64,000 bases of DNA from Thalassovita taeanensis (GTDB lineage: Bacteria; Pseudomonadota; Alphaproteobacteria; Rhodobacterales; Rhodobacteraceae): NCBI RefSeq assembly GCF_900110775.1, contig NZ_FOEP01000001.1:1-64000 (forward strand), given 5' to 3'. Made by a program: the position numbers and the translations under genes. The notes under the pieces were generated by a model. That model made no database searches. It saw nothing but the letters and a program-made list of their open reading frames with translations, and was not told the DNA's origin. Each line of letters starts with the position of its first letter. Position 1 is the first letter of the stretch. Below are positions 42,621 through 52,834 of the stretch, in pieces.

Positions 42621-43847
42621 ATGAGCAGAATTTTCAAAGCGATTGCAGTTTGGGCCTTGTTGGGGCTGACGGCGCTGCCTGTGGCGGCGCAGGAGCTGAG
42701 CGGTCTTGCGCGGGTCGAGGTCGGGGGCAGTCAGATCACCGACAGTTGGGGTGGGCTGCGGGTGCGGCTGGCGCTGACGCAGGGCGTGCCGTTTCGGGCC
42801 TATACACTGGATGGGCCGCCGCGGCTTGTGCTGGATTTTCGTGAGGTGGATTGGCAGGGGGTCACCAAGCCGGTGTTGCTGAACGCGGATCGGGCGACGG
42901 ATTTACGGTTTGGCACGTTCCGACCGGGATGGAGCCGGATGGTGGTGGATCTGTCCGGGCCTTTGGCGCTGAGTAAGGTGGGGATGAGCATCGCGCCGGA
43001 CAGTGGCAAGGCGGTGCTGACGGCTGAGCTGGACGAGGTCGCGCCGGAGGCGTTTGCCGCGCTATCTGGGGCGCCGCATGATCCGCGCTGGGACCTGCCG
43101 CCGCCCTCGGCGCGGGCGATGCCGCCGCGGATACCGGGGGACGGGCCGTTGGTGGTGGTGCTGGATCCGGGCCATGGTGGGATTGATCCGGGGGCCGAGC
43201 GTGAGGGGTATCAGGAGAAGGACCTGATGCTGTCGTTTGCGCGCGAGTTGAAGGAAACATTGCTGCGCTCGGGCGGGTTTGAGGTGGTGATTACCCGCGA
43301 AGATGACAGTTTCGTCTCGCTTGAGCGGCGTATTGCCATCGCGCATGAGGCCGGGGCGCATGTGTTTTTATCGCTGCATGCGGATGTCCTGGCAGAGGGG
43401 CAGGCGCATGGCGCGACCGTGCATTTACTGTCGGACAGCGCCACCGATAAGGCGACGGCGCTGTTGGCCGAACGGCACGACCGCGACGATATTCTGTCGG
43501 GCGTGGATCTGACCGGGCAGGATGATGTGGTGGCCGGGGTTCTGATGGATCTGGCACGGCAGGAGACACAGCCCAGATCGGAGCGGCTGGCGCTGGCGTT
43601 GGTGGCGGGGTTTGAAAAAGCGGGGGCGCCGCTGAACCGCCGACCGGTGCGGCGGGCGGCGTTTTCAGTGCTGAAAGCCGCCGATATTCCGTCGCTGCTG
43701 TTGGAGGTGGGGTTCATGTCCAGCCCGAGAGATCTGAAGAACCTGTCCAATACGCAGTGGCGCATCGGTATGGCGGCCGCGATCCGCGATGGGTTGCGGG
43801 CCTGGGTGGCAGAGGATGCTGCGCTGTCACATCTGGTGCGGCAGTAG
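42621..43847 (+). CDS. N-acetylmuramoyl-L-alanine amidase (AmiC type)
   Basis: The 408-residue periplasmic cell-wall hydrolase has a signal peptide (ending LPVAAQ), an N-terminal AMIN domain (ARVEVGGSQITDSWGGLRVRLAL) and an Amidase_3 catalytic domain. The zinc ligands are in VVLDPGHGGIDPGAE, the glutamate in KDLMLSFARELKE and the histidine in VFLSLHADV; the catalytic glutamate is near PSLLLEVGFMSS. It cleaves stem peptides from glycan strands at division. It precedes the PBP1A gene in the same direction. Confidence 0.94.
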   Translation: MSRIFKAIAVWALLGLTALPVAAQELSGLARVEVGGSQITDSWGGLRVRLALTQGVPFRAYTLDGPPRLVLDFREVDWQGVTKPVLLNADRATDLRFGTFRPGWSRMVVDLSGPLALSKVGMSIAPDSGKAVLTAELDEVAPEAFAALSGAPHDPRWDLPPPSARAMPPRIPGDGPLVVVLDPGHGGIDPGAEREGYQEKDLMLSFARELKETLLRSGGFEVVITREDDSFVSLERRIAIAHEAGAHVFLSLHADVLAEGQAHGATVHLLSDSATDKATALLAERHDRDDILSGVDLTGQDDVVAGVLMDLARQETQPRSERLALALVAGFEKAGAPLNRRPVRRAAFSVLKAADIPSLLLEVGFMSSPRDLKNLSNTQWRIGMAAAIRDGLRAWVAEDAALSHLVRQ

Positions 43848-43950
43848 CGCGTTTGACGGCGGGTTTCGGCGCATGGATCAACGGTTCTTGTTTTGACGCC
43901 CCCGGCGGTGGTCAGTATAGAGACGCAACTAATCTATAAGGGCGGCGCGC

Positions 43951-46503
43951 GTGCTGAGGTTCATTCTATCCTTTTTCGGGGCGATATTCACAGCGGTGAC
44001 GCTGGCGTTGGCCGCAGTTGCGCTGAGCATCGGCGCGATTTTCTTTGTCTATGGCCGCGATCTGCCCAGCCATGAAAGCCTTGCACAATACACCCCGCCG
44101 ACGATCAGCCGGATCTATTCCGGCGAAGGGCATATCATTGATGAATTCGCGCAAGAGCGCCGGTTGTTTATGCCTGCGGATGAAATCCCTGATCTGGTGA
44201 AGCAGGCGTTCATCTCGGCCGAGGACAAGAATTTTTACACCCACAAGGGGTATGATGCGCGCGGCATGGTCGCAGCGGCGATTGATGCGGTTAAGACGCG
44301 CGGGCGCGATGTGCGCGGCGCCTCGACCATCACGCAGCAGGTGATGAAAAACTTCCTGCTGGGCGGCGAGCGCAAGGCCGAGCGCAAGATCAAAGAGATC
44401 ATCCTTGCGACCCGGTTGGAAGAAACGCTGAGCAAGGACAAGATCCTTGAGCTGTATCTGAACGAGATTTTTCTGGGTCAGAACTCTTATGGTGTGGCGG
44501 CAGCGGCGCAGACCTATTTCAACAAGACGCTGGGCGAGCTGGCCCCGCATGAGGCTGCGTTTCTGGCGTCGTTGCCCAAGGCCCCGTCGGATTACCATCC
44601 GGTGCGGCGCAAGGAGCGGCTGATTCAGCGGCGCAATTTCGTGCTGAGGGAGATGGCTGAGAACGGCTATATCACCCAAGCCGCCTATGACAGCGAGGTG
44701 CAGATGCCGCTGCGCTCGGTGCAGAATGGTGATTTCGAGAGTTTCAAGACTGCTCTGCCGCCGCGTGATTACTTCACCGATGAAATCCGTCGCCAATTGA
44801 GCGTGGATTTCGGCGAGGAGCAGTTTTTCTCGGGTGGGATGACGGTGCGCGCGACGATCGAGCCTGAGATGCAGGTGGATGCGGCGCTGGCGCTGCGGCG
44901 CGGGCTTGAGAAATACGACCGTGGGCGGGGGATTTGGAACGGGACCGGCAAGACGATCCCAGCAGAGGCGCTGGTTTCCGAGGCAAGCTGGCGCGAAGCG
45001 CTGGCGGAGGTGAATGTCCCGCGCGACATCGTGCTGAACGGGCGCTGGTCGCCTGCGGTGGTACTGGAGGTCGGCAAGACCGACGCACGGATCGGTATCG
45101 AGGCGGTGGACGAAGACGAGGACGGACACTGGATTCCGGCCAAGGACGTGCAGTGGGCGCGCAAGCGACTGAAGAACGGCAAGCTGGGCAACAAAGCCCG
45201 CGTGGCAGGCGATCTGCTTGAGGTGGGCGAGGTGGTGCTGGTGCGCACCATGACGGCCGACAATGACGGCAGCTTCATCCGCTGGACGCTGCGGCAGGTG
45301 CCCGAGGTGCAGGGCGGGTTCATGGCAATGGACGTCAATACCGGCCGGGTGATCGCGATGCAGGGCGGGTTCAGCTATCAGCATTCGGTGTTCAACCGTG
45401 CCACGCAGGCGCAGCGGCAGCCGGGTTCAAGCTTCAAGCCGTTCGTTTACGCCTCGGCGCTGGATAGTGGCTATACCCCCGCGACGATCGTGATCGACGC
45501 CCCGATCGAGGTGAACACGCCGCAGGGGCTTTGGCGACCGCGCAACTCGTCGAATAAGTTTTATGGCCCGACGCCGTTGCGGACCGGGATCGAGCAATCG
45601 CGAAACCTGATGACCATCCGCTTGGCGCAGGAGGTCGGGATGGATGTGATCGCCGACTATGCCGAGCGCTTTGGCGTGTATGACAATATGGGGCAGTTTC
45701 TGGCCAACTCGCTGGGATCCGAGGAAACAACGCTGTTCAAGATGGTTGCGGCCTATGCGATGTTCGCCAATGGCGGCGAACGGGTGGAGCCGACGCTGGT
45801 GGACCGGGTTCAGGACCGCTATGGCAAGACCATCTATCGTCACGACAAACGCGAGTGTGTGGACTGTGGTGATGCCAGTATTGCAGCCGGTGCAAGCCCG
45901 GTGATCATCTCGAACCGCGAGCGGGTAATGAATGCGATCACTGCCTATCAGCTGACTTCGATGATGAAGGGGGTTGTGGACCGTGGCACCGCGAAGGGCA
46001 CGGTCAATCTGAGCGTGCCGGTGGCGGGCAAGACCGGTACCACCAACGAGGCGCGTGATGTCTGGTTTGTCGGCTTTACCAGCAATATTGTTGCTGGCTG
46101 TTATATCGGTTTCGACCAGCCGCGCCCGCTTGGGAAGGGTGCATATGGCGGATCGATGTGCGGGCCGGTGTTTCAGGAGTTCATGGAGAAGGCCACGGCC
46201 AAATATGGTGGTGGGCCGTTCCGGGTGCCGCCGGGTGGGCATTTCATCAAGATCGATCGGTTCACTGGCGCACGTCTGAGCGATGACGCTGATGGTGAAA
46301 ATGTGGTGGCCGAGTATTTCCGCGATGGCGAAGAACCGGTTTTCGGCATTACCTTTGACGGCGGGTTTGCCATGGGCTCCAATCTGCCGCTGTTCGACGA
46401 CGTTGGCACTGCCGGGCGAGAGGTCACGACCTCGACCGGGAAAAAGGCTGTGGTTGGTCCCAAGGCCAGCTTTGGTTCGGTTTCGTCCGGCGGGTTGTAT
46501 TGA
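43951..46503 (+). CDS. mrcA: Penicillin-binding protein 1A
   Basis: The 850-residue bifunctional peptidoglycan synthase has one N-terminal membrane segment (ILSFFGAIFTAVTLALAAVALSIG), a GT51 glycosyltransferase domain (FISAEDKNFYTHKGYD, RGASTITQQVMKNF, KILELYLNEIFLGQNSYG) and an OB-like insert. The transpeptidase domain carries SSFK (RQPGSSFKPF), SRN (EQSRNLM) and KTGTT (VAGKTGTTNEARD). The length is normal. Confidence 0.95.
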   Translation: MLRFILSFFGAIFTAVTLALAAVALSIGAIFFVYGRDLPSHESLAQYTPPTISRIYSGEGHIIDEFAQERRLFMPADEIPDLVKQAFISAEDKNFYTHKGYDARGMVAAAIDAVKTRGRDVRGASTITQQVMKNFLLGGERKAERKIKEIILATRLEETLSKDKILELYLNEIFLGQNSYGVAAAAQTYFNKTLGELAPHEAAFLASLPKAPSDYHPVRRKERLIQRRNFVLREMAENGYITQAAYDSEVQMPLRSVQNGDFESFKTALPPRDYFTDEIRRQLSVDFGEEQFFSGGMTVRATIEPEMQVDAALALRRGLEKYDRGRGIWNGTGKTIPAEALVSEASWREALAEVNVPRDIVLNGRWSPAVVLEVGKTDARIGIEAVDEDEDGHWIPAKDVQWARKRLKNGKLGNKARVAGDLLEVGEVVLVRTMTADNDGSFIRWTLRQVPEVQGGFMAMDVNTGRVIAMQGGFSYQHSVFNRATQAQRQPGSSFKPFVYASALDSGYTPATIVIDAPIEVNTPQGLWRPRNSSNKFYGPTPLRTGIEQSRNLMTIRLAQEVGMDVIADYAERFGVYDNMGQFLANSLGSEETTLFKMVAAYAMFANGGERVEPTLVDRVQDRYGKTIYRHDKRECVDCGDASIAAGASPVIISNRERVMNAITAYQLTSMMKGVVDRGTAKGTVNLSVPVAGKTGTTNEARDVWFVGFTSNIVAGCYIGFDQPRPLGKGAYGGSMCGPVFQEFMEKATAKYGGGPFRVPPGGHFIKIDRFTGARLSDDADGENVVAEYFRDGEEPVFGITFDGGFAMGSNLPLFDDVGTAGREVTTSTGKKAVVGPKASFGSVSSGGLY

Positions 46504-46591
46504 TCCGCTGGTGACAGCGTGCGCCCGGCTTGCCCCGGGTCGCGCGCTGGTCTATCACCCGACACCTAGATGATAGTTTCAGGGATGCCCC

Positions 46592-47719
46592 ATGCGCGCC
46601 GAGGTTCAGAATACCGTTTCCGAGATCGAAAAATCGCTGGCGTTGTTGCGCCAGCGGATGGATTGGGACACGGCACAGCACCGGCTGGAGGAATTCAACG
46701 CCCGTGTTGAGGACCCGACCCTGTGGGACAATCCCGAAAACGCCCAGAAGTTGATGCGCGAGCGGCAGATGCTGGTGGATTCGATGGCGGTGCACGACAG
46801 CATCAAGCAGGATCTTGCCGACAATATCGAGCTGATCGAACTTGGCGAAATGGAAGACGACGCCGAGGTGATCGCCGATGCAGAGGCCGCGCTGAAGGCA
46901 TTGGGCGCAAAAGCCGCCGAGAAAGAGCTGGAGGCGCTGCTGAACGGCGAAGCCGATGGCAATGATACCTTTCTGGAGATCAACTCAGGCGCCGGAGGCA
47001 CGGAAAGCTGCGATTGGGCCAGTATTCTGGCGCGGATGTATGTCCGCTGGGCCGAGAAGAAGGGCTATAAGGTCGAGCTGCAATCGACGACCGCAGGCGA
47101 AGAGGCCGGGATCAAATCCGCCGTTTACAAGATCAGTGGGCCGAATGCCTATGGCTGGCTGAAAAGCGAAAGTGGCGTGCATCGGTTGGTGCGGATCAGC
47201 CCCTATGACAGTGCGGCGCGGCGGCATACCTCGTTCAGCTCGGTCTGGGTGTATCCGGTGGTCGACGACAATATCGAGATCGAGGTGAATCCCAGCGATA
47301 TCCGGATCGATACCTATCGGTCCTCGGGCGCGGGCGGGCAGCACGTGAACACCACGGATTCCGCCGTGCGGATCACCCACCATCCCACCGGGATTGTGGT
47401 GACCAGTTCGGAAAAATCGCAGCACCAGAACCGCGACATCGCCATGAAGGCGCTGAAATCGCGGTTGTATCAGATGGAGCTGGACAAGCGGAACGCGGCG
47501 ATCAACGAGGCGCATGAAAACAAGGGCGACGCGGGTTGGGGCAACCAGATCCGGTCATATGTTTTGCAGCCCTATCAGATGGTCAAGGATCTGCGCACTG
47601 GATATGAAACCTCGGACACCGCAGGGGTTCTGGACGGGGATCTGGACGGCTTGATGGCGGCGACTTTGGCGATGGATGTCGCGGGCAAAAGCCGGGCCGA
47701 GGCGCAGGGCGACGCATAA
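46592..47719 (+). CDS. prfB: Peptide chain release factor 2
   Basis: The 375-residue protein has the GGQ peptidyl-tRNA hydrolysis loop ([20 protein letters not shown]) and the stop-codon recognition segment [19 protein letters not shown], with SPY where enterobacterial RF2 has SPF. The frame is continuous, with no in-frame stop near codon 25, so the autoregulatory +1 frameshift known from E. coli is absent. It is followed by a strong terminator. Confidence 0.95.
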   Translation: MRAEVQNTVSEIEKSLALLRQRMDWDTAQHRLEEFNARVEDPTLWDNPENAQKLMRERQMLVDSMAVHDSIKQDLADNIELIELGEMEDDAEVIADAEAALKALGAKAAEKELEALLNGEADGNDTFLEINSGAGGTESCDWASILARMYVRWAEKKGYKVELQSTTAGEEAGIKSAVYKISGPNAYGWLKSESGVHRLVRISPYDSAARRHTSFSSVWVYPVVDDNIEIEVNPSDIRIDTYRSSGAGGQHVNTTDSAVRITHHPTGIVVTSSEKSQHQNRDIAMKALKSRLYQMELDKRNAAINEAHENKGDAGWGNQIRSYVLQPYQMVKDLRTGYETSDTAGVLDGDLDGLMAATLAMDVAGKSRAEAQGDA

Positions 47720-47757
47720 CCCGCTTGCCTTTGGCAAGAATTATGGCGGACAGTTGG

Positions 47758-47783
47758 AAGGCAGGGGTGACCCTGCCTTTTTT
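47758..47783 (+). terminator. Intrinsic terminator of prfB
   Basis: AAGGCAGGG (47758-47766), GTGA loop, CCCTGCCTT (47771-47779), then four more T. The stem is a perfect 9 bp. Confidence 0.9.
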
Positions 47784-47801
47784 ACATTTTGGGGAATGCG
47801 A

Positions 47802-49214
47802 ATGGGGCTGCTGGACAAGGACGCGTTGGAGCTGTCGGGGATGCTGGAGGCGCGCGAGGTCAGCGCCGAGGAACTGATGCGCGCCACGCTGGAGCGGATC
47901 GAGGCGGTCAATGGCGCGGTCAATGCGGTGGTATCGTTGCGGGACGGCGATGCCCTGCTGGCCGAAGCGCGGGCGGCGGATGCGACGCCACGCAAGGGTT
48001 GGCTGCATGGGGTTCCGATGGCAGTCAAGGATCTGGCGAATGTGGCGGGGATCGAGACCTCGATGGGCTCGCCCCTGTTTGCCGGGCAGATCCCAAAGGC
48101 CGATGACGTGATGGTGGCGCGGATGCGCGCGGCGGGGGCACTGTTCATTGGCAAGACCAATACGCCGGAGTTCGGGCTGGGCAGCCATACGTTCAACCCG
48201 GTGCATGGGGCGACGCGCAACCCGTATGGGCTGGACCGCTCGGCGGGCGGCTCATCTGGTGGGGCGGCGGTGGCGCTGGCCACCAGAATGCTGGCGGTGG
48301 CCGATGGCTCGGACATGATGGGCAGCCTGCGCAATCCGGCGGGCTGGAACAACGTTTACGGCTTTCGGCCAAGCTGGGGTCTGGTGCCGTCAGAGCCTGC
48401 GGGCGAGATGTTTCTGCATCAGCTGGCCACGAATGGACCGATGGCACGCTCGCCCGCCGATATTGCCGCGCTGCTTGAGGTGCAGGCGGGATGGGATCGG
48501 CATCAGCCGCATGGGCTGGAGGCCGCGCCATATGTGTCGCGGATCAAGGCGGATGTACGCGGGCGGCGGATTGGCTGGCTGGGCGGTTGGGGCGGGGCTT
48601 ACGCCATGGAGCCGGGGATCTTGGCTCTGTGCGAGGGTGCGCTGGCGGAGTTTGCGACGATGGGCTGCGTGATTGAGCCGGTGGCCGCGCCGTTCCCGGC
48701 ACAAAAGCTGTGGGACAGCTGGACCACCCTGCGGTCATGGGCGATCGCGGGCAATCTGGCGCCGCTGCTGGCCGATCGGAAGATGCGGGCAGGGCTGAAG
48801 CCCGAAGCGATCTGGGAGGCCGAGCGCGGGATCGCAATGAGCGCGATGGAGGTGCACCGCGCCAGCGCCGTGCGCTCGGAATGGTTCCGACGGGCGGCCG
48901 CGCTGTTTGAGCAGTATGACGCGCTGATCCTGCCCTCGGCGCAGCTGTGGCCGTTTCCGGTGGACTGGGCCTATCCGCAGGCGATCAACGGGCAGGCGAT
49001 GGATACGTATCATCGCTGGATGGAAGTGGTGATCCCCGTGGGTTTGATCGGGTTGCCCTGCCTGAATATCCCGGCGGGGTTTGGCACGAATGGCTTGCCG
49101 ATGGGGATGCAGATGTTTGGCCCCGCGCGCGGTGATCTGGGACTGTTGCAGCTTGGCCATGCCTGGCACGAGGCGACAAATTGGCCTGCACGGCGGCCAC
49201 CGATCCTGCCCTGA
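47802..49214 (+). CDS. Amidase signature-family enzyme
   Basis: The 470-residue hydrolase has the Ser-cisSer-Lys triad in place: lysine in [11 protein letters not shown], cis-serine in [16 protein letters not shown] and the nucleophile in [30 protein letters not shown]. The substrate is unknown; it is not GatA, as the usual GatA context and C terminus are missing. The ATG at 47802 has GGGGA 6 bases upstream; the ATG at 47796 directly abuts it. Confidence 0.92.
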   Translation: MGLLDKDALELSGMLEAREVSAEELMRATLERIEAVNGAVNAVVSLRDGDALLAEARAADATPRKGWLHGVPMAVKDLANVAGIETSMGSPLFAGQIPKADDVMVARMRAAGALFIGKTNTPEFGLGSHTFNPVHGATRNPYGLDRSAGGSSGGAAVALATRMLAVADGSDMMGSLRNPAGWNNVYGFRPSWGLVPSEPAGEMFLHQLATNGPMARSPADIAALLEVQAGWDRHQPHGLEAAPYVSRIKADVRGRRIGWLGGWGGAYAMEPGILALCEGALAEFATMGCVIEPVAAPFPAQKLWDSWTTLRSWAIAGNLAPLLADRKMRAGLKPEAIWEAERGIAMSAMEVHRASAVRSEWFRRAAALFEQYDALILPSAQLWPFPVDWAYPQAINGQAMDTYHRWMEVVIPVGLIGLPCLNIPAGFGTNGLPMGMQMFGPARGDLGLLQLGHAWHEATNWPARRPPILP

Positions 49215-49279
49215 CGCTTGCTTTTGCGGGCGAAACCCGGTCCCATAGGCAAAAAAGAATATGTCTGTGGGAGGACAGG

Positions 49280-50062
49280 ATGCCATATACGCCACGCCAC
49301 GGTGTGCCCGAGATGGGCGAAGTGACACTTGCCACGCTGAAAGAGGCGCTTCGGCGCGGATGGGCCGATATGCGGCGCGCGCCGGGGTTCGGGCTGATCT
49401 TCGCTTCGGTCTATGTGGTGCTGGGGTTGGTCTTCGCCTGGATTACATGGATGACGGGCAAGAGCTATTGGCTGATATTTGCGGCAGTGGGCTTTCCCTT
49501 GGTGGGGCCGTTTGCAGCGGTGGGCCTGTATGAGGTCAGCCGCCGGATCGAGCAGGGGCGGGCGATGGATATCTATCAGATCTTCGGCGTCGTGGCCAAG
49601 CAGTCGCGTCGACAGCTACCCTCGATCTGCGCCATCATCATCTTCATGTTTCTGTTCTGGTTCTTCATTGCCCATATGATTTTCGCGCTGTTCATGGGGC
49701 TGAGCACGATGACGAATGTCTCGTCGTCGTTTCAGGTATTCCTAAGCACGAACGGGGTGATGATGCTGGGCGTGGGCACGGTGGTGGGGGCGCTGTTTGC
49801 TCTGCTGCTGTACATGATCACGGTGGTGGCGCTGCCATTGTTACTGGACCGCGAAGTGGATTTTGTCACCGCGATGATCACCAGCTTTCAGACCGTCGTG
49901 CACAACCCGGTGCCGATGTTGGCGTGGGCCGCGTTTATCGCGGTGGTGACATTTGCGGCGATGATCCCGGCGTTTTTGGGGCTGTTTGTGGTGCTGCCGT
50001 TGCTGGGGCATGCGACATGGCATTTGTACCGGCTTATCAGCGCGGGCGATCGGGCTTTGTGA
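49280..50062 (+). CDS. DUF2189 family integral membrane protein
   Basis: The 260-residue protein has six likely membrane segments (for example [59 protein letters not shown] and the C-terminal [11 protein letters not shown]). The pattern matches DUF2189, known in Rhodobacterales without an assigned function; some are annotated as cytochrome c oxidase-associated without proof. GGAGG precedes the ATG at 49280. Confidence 0.8.
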   Translation: MPYTPRHGVPEMGEVTLATLKEALRRGWADMRRAPGFGLIFASVYVVLGLVFAWITWMTGKSYWLIFAAVGFPLVGPFAAVGLYEVSRRIEQGRAMDIYQIFGVVAKQSRRQLPSICAIIIFMFLFWFFIAHMIFALFMGLSTMTNVSSSFQVFLSTNGVMMLGVGTVVGALFALLLYMITVVALPLLLDREVDFVTAMITSFQTVVHNPVPMLAWAAFIAVVTFAAMIPAFLGLFVVLPLLGHATWHLYRLISAGDRAL

Positions 50063-50064
50063 AT

Positions 50065-50098
50065 GCAAAAAGGGGCCGGTGATCGCCAGCCCCTTTGA
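50065..50098. terminator. Terminator between DUF2189 gene and ilvH
   Basis: AAAGGGGC (50069-50076) pairs with GCCCCTTT (50089-50096). On the minus strand the stem is followed by CCCCTTTTTGC, so it mainly ends the ilvIH transcript; on the plus strand the tail is weak. Confidence 0.7.
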
Positions 50099-50116
50099 AA
50101 GATCAAGAACAGGTGG

Positions 50117-50677
50117 TTACAGCCCGCGCGACAAGGCCGCGACGCCGGTGCGGGCGACTTCCTCAAGGCCCAGCGGGCGCATCAGGTCGGCGAACGCATC
50201 GATTTTCTCAGGCGTGCCGGTGATTTCAAACACAAAGCTGTGTAGGGTGCTGTCGACCACATTGGCGCGGAAAATATCGGCCAAGCGTAGCGCTTCGACC
50301 CGCTTTTCACCATCGCCGTTGACCTTCAGCAGCGCCAGTTCGCGCTCCACTGACGGGCCTTCGACGGTCAGGTCGTGGACCTCGTGCACAGGCACGATGC
50401 GGCCCAGCTGTGCTTTGATCTGTTCGATCACCTGCGGCGTGCCGGTGGTGACGATGGTGATGCGCGACCGGTGCCCGGCGTGGTCGATCTCGGCCACGGT
50501 CAGGCTGTCGATGTTATAGCCGCGCCCGGAAAACAACCCGATGACGCGAGCCAGTACGCCGGCCTCGTTATCGACAACAACGGCCAGCGTGTGCTTCTCG
50601 GTCACGTCGGAAAAGTTGGGCCGCAGGTTATAGGCCGAATGCTTGGTCGAGCCTTTTTTGATGTGTAGGGCAGACAT
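50117..50677 (-). CDS. ilvH: Acetolactate synthase small (regulatory) subunit IlvH
   Basis: The 186-residue subunit has an N-terminal ACT domain (KHTLAVVVDNEAGVLARVIGLFSGRGYNIDSLTV) that binds valine for feedback control in this family, and the usual C-terminal domain (RELALLKVNGDGEKRVEALRLADIFRANVVD). It lies 61 bp after ilvI in the same direction. The start at 50677 gives the standard N terminus; an in-frame extension upstream is not family-like. Confidence 0.95.
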   Translation of the reverse strand: MSALHIKKGSTKHSAYNLRPNFSDVTEKHTLAVVVDNEAGVLARVIGLFSGRGYNIDSLTVAEIDHAGHRSRITIVTTGTPQVIEQIKAQLGRIVPVHEVHDLTVEGPSVERELALLKVNGDGEKRVEALRLADIFRANVVDSTLHSFVFEITGTPEKIDAFADLMRPLGLEEVARTGVAALSRGL

Positions 50678-50738
50678 GTCGTTCCACTTTCGCAAATATA
50701 CTCGGGGACCGGAGGCGGGAGGCCTCCGGTGCTGTTGA

Positions 50739-52493
50739 TCAGACCATAACCGCGCCGGAGCTTCCGATCGCGCCTTTGGTGCTGGCTTCACCCAGAAGCA
50801 TCTTGTTGTGCGGCTCGCCCGATGGGATCATCGGGAAGCAGTTTTCATGCTTCTCGACCAGACAGTCGAAGATCACCGGGCCGTCGTAATTGATCATTTC
50901 CATGATCGCGTCATCCAGATCGGCGGGGTCGCTGCACCGGATCCCCTTGGCGCCGAAGGCTTCGGCCAGTTTGACAAAATCAGGCAGGCTTTCGGACCAG
51001 CTGTGGCTGTAGCGTTCACCGTGCAGCAATTCCTGCCACTGGCGCACCATGCCAAGCCGTTCGTTGTTCAGGATGAACTGTTTCACCGGCAGGCGGAACT
51101 GCATCGCGGTGCCCAGTTCCTGCATGTTCATCAGCCACGACGCCTCGCCTGCGACGTTGATCACCAAGGCCTCGGGGTGGGCCATCTGCGCACCGATCGA
51201 AGCCGGAAAACCATAGCCCATCGTGCCCAGGCCGCCGCTGGTCATCCAGCGGTTCGGGGCGTCGAAGTTCAGGTACTGCGCCGCCCACATCTGATGCTGG
51301 CCGACCTCGGTACAGACATAGCGGTCGTGATCCTTGGTCAGCGCCTCAAGCCGGGACAAAGCGTACTGTGGTTTGATCGTTTGGCCGGTCTGGGTGTACT
51401 TCAGGCACTCGATCTTCTTCCACGCGTCGATCTGTTTCCACCACTTGGCCAGACCTTCCTTGTTGGTTTTGCGGCCGCGAGATTTCCAGACCTTCAGGAT
51501 GTCTTCCAACACATGGCCAACGTCGCCGACGATGGGAATATCGACGCGGATCACCTTGTTGATCGAAGACGGATCAATGTCGATATGTGCCTTTTTCGAA
51601 TTCGGGCTGAACGCATCCAGTCGACCGGTGATCCGGTCATCAAAGCGGGCGCCGATGTTGATCATCAGGTCGCAGTCATGCATGGCCATGTTGGCCTCGT
51701 ACAGACCGTGCATCCCCAGCATGCCCAGCCAGTTCTTGCCCGACGCCGGATAGGCACCCAGCCCCATGAGGGTCGAGGTGACAGGAATGCCGGTGGCATC
51801 GACCAGTTCGCACAGCAGTTGGCTGGCGGCCTTGCCTGAGTTGATCACGCCGCCGCCGGTATAGAAAACCGGGCGTTTGGCGGATTCCAGCGCTTCGACT
51901 AGTTCGGTGATTTCTTCCATGTCGCCTTTGACCTGCGGCTGATAGCGGCCGGTGAAGATCTTCTGCGGCGGGGTATAGGTGCCATTGGCGAACTGCACAT
52001 CCTTGGGAATGTCGATCAGCACCGGGCCGGGACGACCCGCAGTGGCAACATGAAACGCCTCGTGCAGGGTCGCGGCCAGCGTGTCAGTGTCTTTGACCAG
52101 CCAGTTGTGCTTGGTGCAGGGCCGGGTGATGCCGATGGTGTCGGCCTCTTGAAAGGCATCGGTGCCGATCATGAAGGTCGGAACCTGCCCGGTCAGAACC
52201 ACAATCGGGATACTGTCGAGCAACGCATCGGTCAGGCCGGTCACCGCGTTGGTGGCACCGGGGCCGGACGTGACCAACACAACACCGGGCTTGCCGGTCG
52301 AACGGGCATAGCCTTCGGCGGCGTGCACGGCACCCTGTTCGTGGCGCACAAGGATGTGACGGATGTCATTCTGAAGAAAGATCTCGTCATAAATCGGTAG
52401 CACCGCGCCACCGGGGTATCCGAATACGACATCCACGCCCTGATCTTTGAGGGCCTGGACTACCATTTTCGCTCCGGTCATCTGCCGTGTCAT
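50739..52493 (-). CDS. ilvI: Acetolactate synthase large (catalytic) subunit IlvI
   Basis: The 584-residue thiamine diphosphate enzyme condenses pyruvate in valine/leucine/isoleucine synthesis. Features are [16 protein letters not shown], the catalytic glutamate in [31 protein letters not shown], the central FAD domain and the thiamine motif region around [15 protein letters not shown] with [13 protein letters not shown]. It is preceded by an attenuator with its own leader peptide. Confidence 0.96.
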   Translation of the reverse strand: MTRQMTGAKMVVQALKDQGVDVVFGYPGGAVLPIYDEIFLQNDIRHILVRHEQGAVHAAEGYARSTGKPGVVLVTSGPGATNAVTGLTDALLDSIPIVVLTGQVPTFMIGTDAFQEADTIGITRPCTKHNWLVKDTDTLAATLHEAFHVATAGRPGPVLIDIPKDVQFANGTYTPPQKIFTGRYQPQVKGDMEEITELVEALESAKRPVFYTGGGVINSGKAASQLLCELVDATGIPVTSTLMGLGAYPASGKNWLGMLGMHGLYEANMAMHDCDLMINIGARFDDRITGRLDAFSPNSKKAHIDIDPSSINKVIRVDIPIVGDVGHVLEDILKVWKSRGRKTNKEGLAKWWKQIDAWKKIECLKYTQTGQTIKPQYALSRLEALTKDHDRYVCTEVGQHQMWAAQYLNFDAPNRWMTSGGLGTMGYGFPASIGAQMAHPEALVINVAGEASWLMNMQELGTAMQFRLPVKQFILNNERLGMVRQWQELLHGERYSHSWSESLPDFVKLAEAFGAKGIRCSDPADLDDAIMEMINYDGPVIFDCLVEKHENCFPMIPSGEPHNKMLLGEASTKGAIGSSGAVMV

Positions 52494-52530
52494 CTTTTCG
52501 CTCCGTTTACGACGTCAACAATATGCAAAG

Positions 52531-52565
52531 AAAAAGCCCCCGAGGGTTAATCGGGGGCGCATGGG
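52531..52565 (-). terminator. Attenuator terminator of the ilvIH leader, with competing antiterminator arm
   Basis: On the minus strand GCCCCCGA (52558-52551), a 7-base loop and TCGGGGGC (52543-52536) are followed by five T. CCCATGCGCC (52565-52556) can instead pair perfectly over 10 bp with GGCGCATGGG (52600-52591), inside the leader-peptide reading frame. It shares three bases with the terminator stem, so the two structures exclude each other. Confidence 0.8.
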
Positions 52566-52583
52566 GTTCCATTATGGAGTCCG

Positions 52584-52634
52584 TTACCGGCCCATGCGCC
52601 ACTGTCCTACTACGATGACGACTAGATTGGTCAT
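52584..52634 (-). CDS. ilvIH leader peptide (MTNLVVIVVGQWRMGR)
   Basis: The 16-codon frame runs from ATG to TAA and has Leu-Val-Val-Ile-Val-Val at codons 4-9, all three branched-chain amino acids. It lies 21 bases after the predicted transcription start and 90 bases before ilvI, upstream of the terminator. Stalling at these codons leaves the antiterminator arm (52591-52600) free, while a ribosome reaching the TAA covers it and lets the terminator form. This is the known logic of branched-chain attenuation. Confidence 0.85.
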   Translation of the reverse strand: MTNLVVIVVGQWRMGR

Positions 52635-52662
52635 TCTTCAAAGGCTCCGTCTTGCGAGCAGG

Positions 52663-52691
52663 ACATTAGGAGCGCCGCGCGGCAGCGTCAA
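52663..52691 (-). promoter_or_regulatory. Probable ilvIH promoter
   Basis: On the minus strand TTGACG (52691-52686), a 17-bp spacer and TAATGT (52668-52663) precede the leader peptide, putting the start site near 52655. The rest of the gap to 52834 shows nothing further. Confidence 0.6.
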
Positions 52692-52834
52692 CCGGCAAAA
52701 CCGGAAAAAACATGTCGCGACCCCTGAGTTTGCTTTCCACATGTTGCGCAAATGCAGAAATTTTGGGAATTAACGCAAAGTTCCGCCCCAAAACCGGGGG
52801 CGGTCAGGGGCGGATGAGGGCGCCGAGCGGTGGC

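Noticed and set aside
46592-46720. A programmed +1 frameshift in prfB, as in E. coli.
   Set aside because: The frame is continuous through the region with no in-frame UGA.
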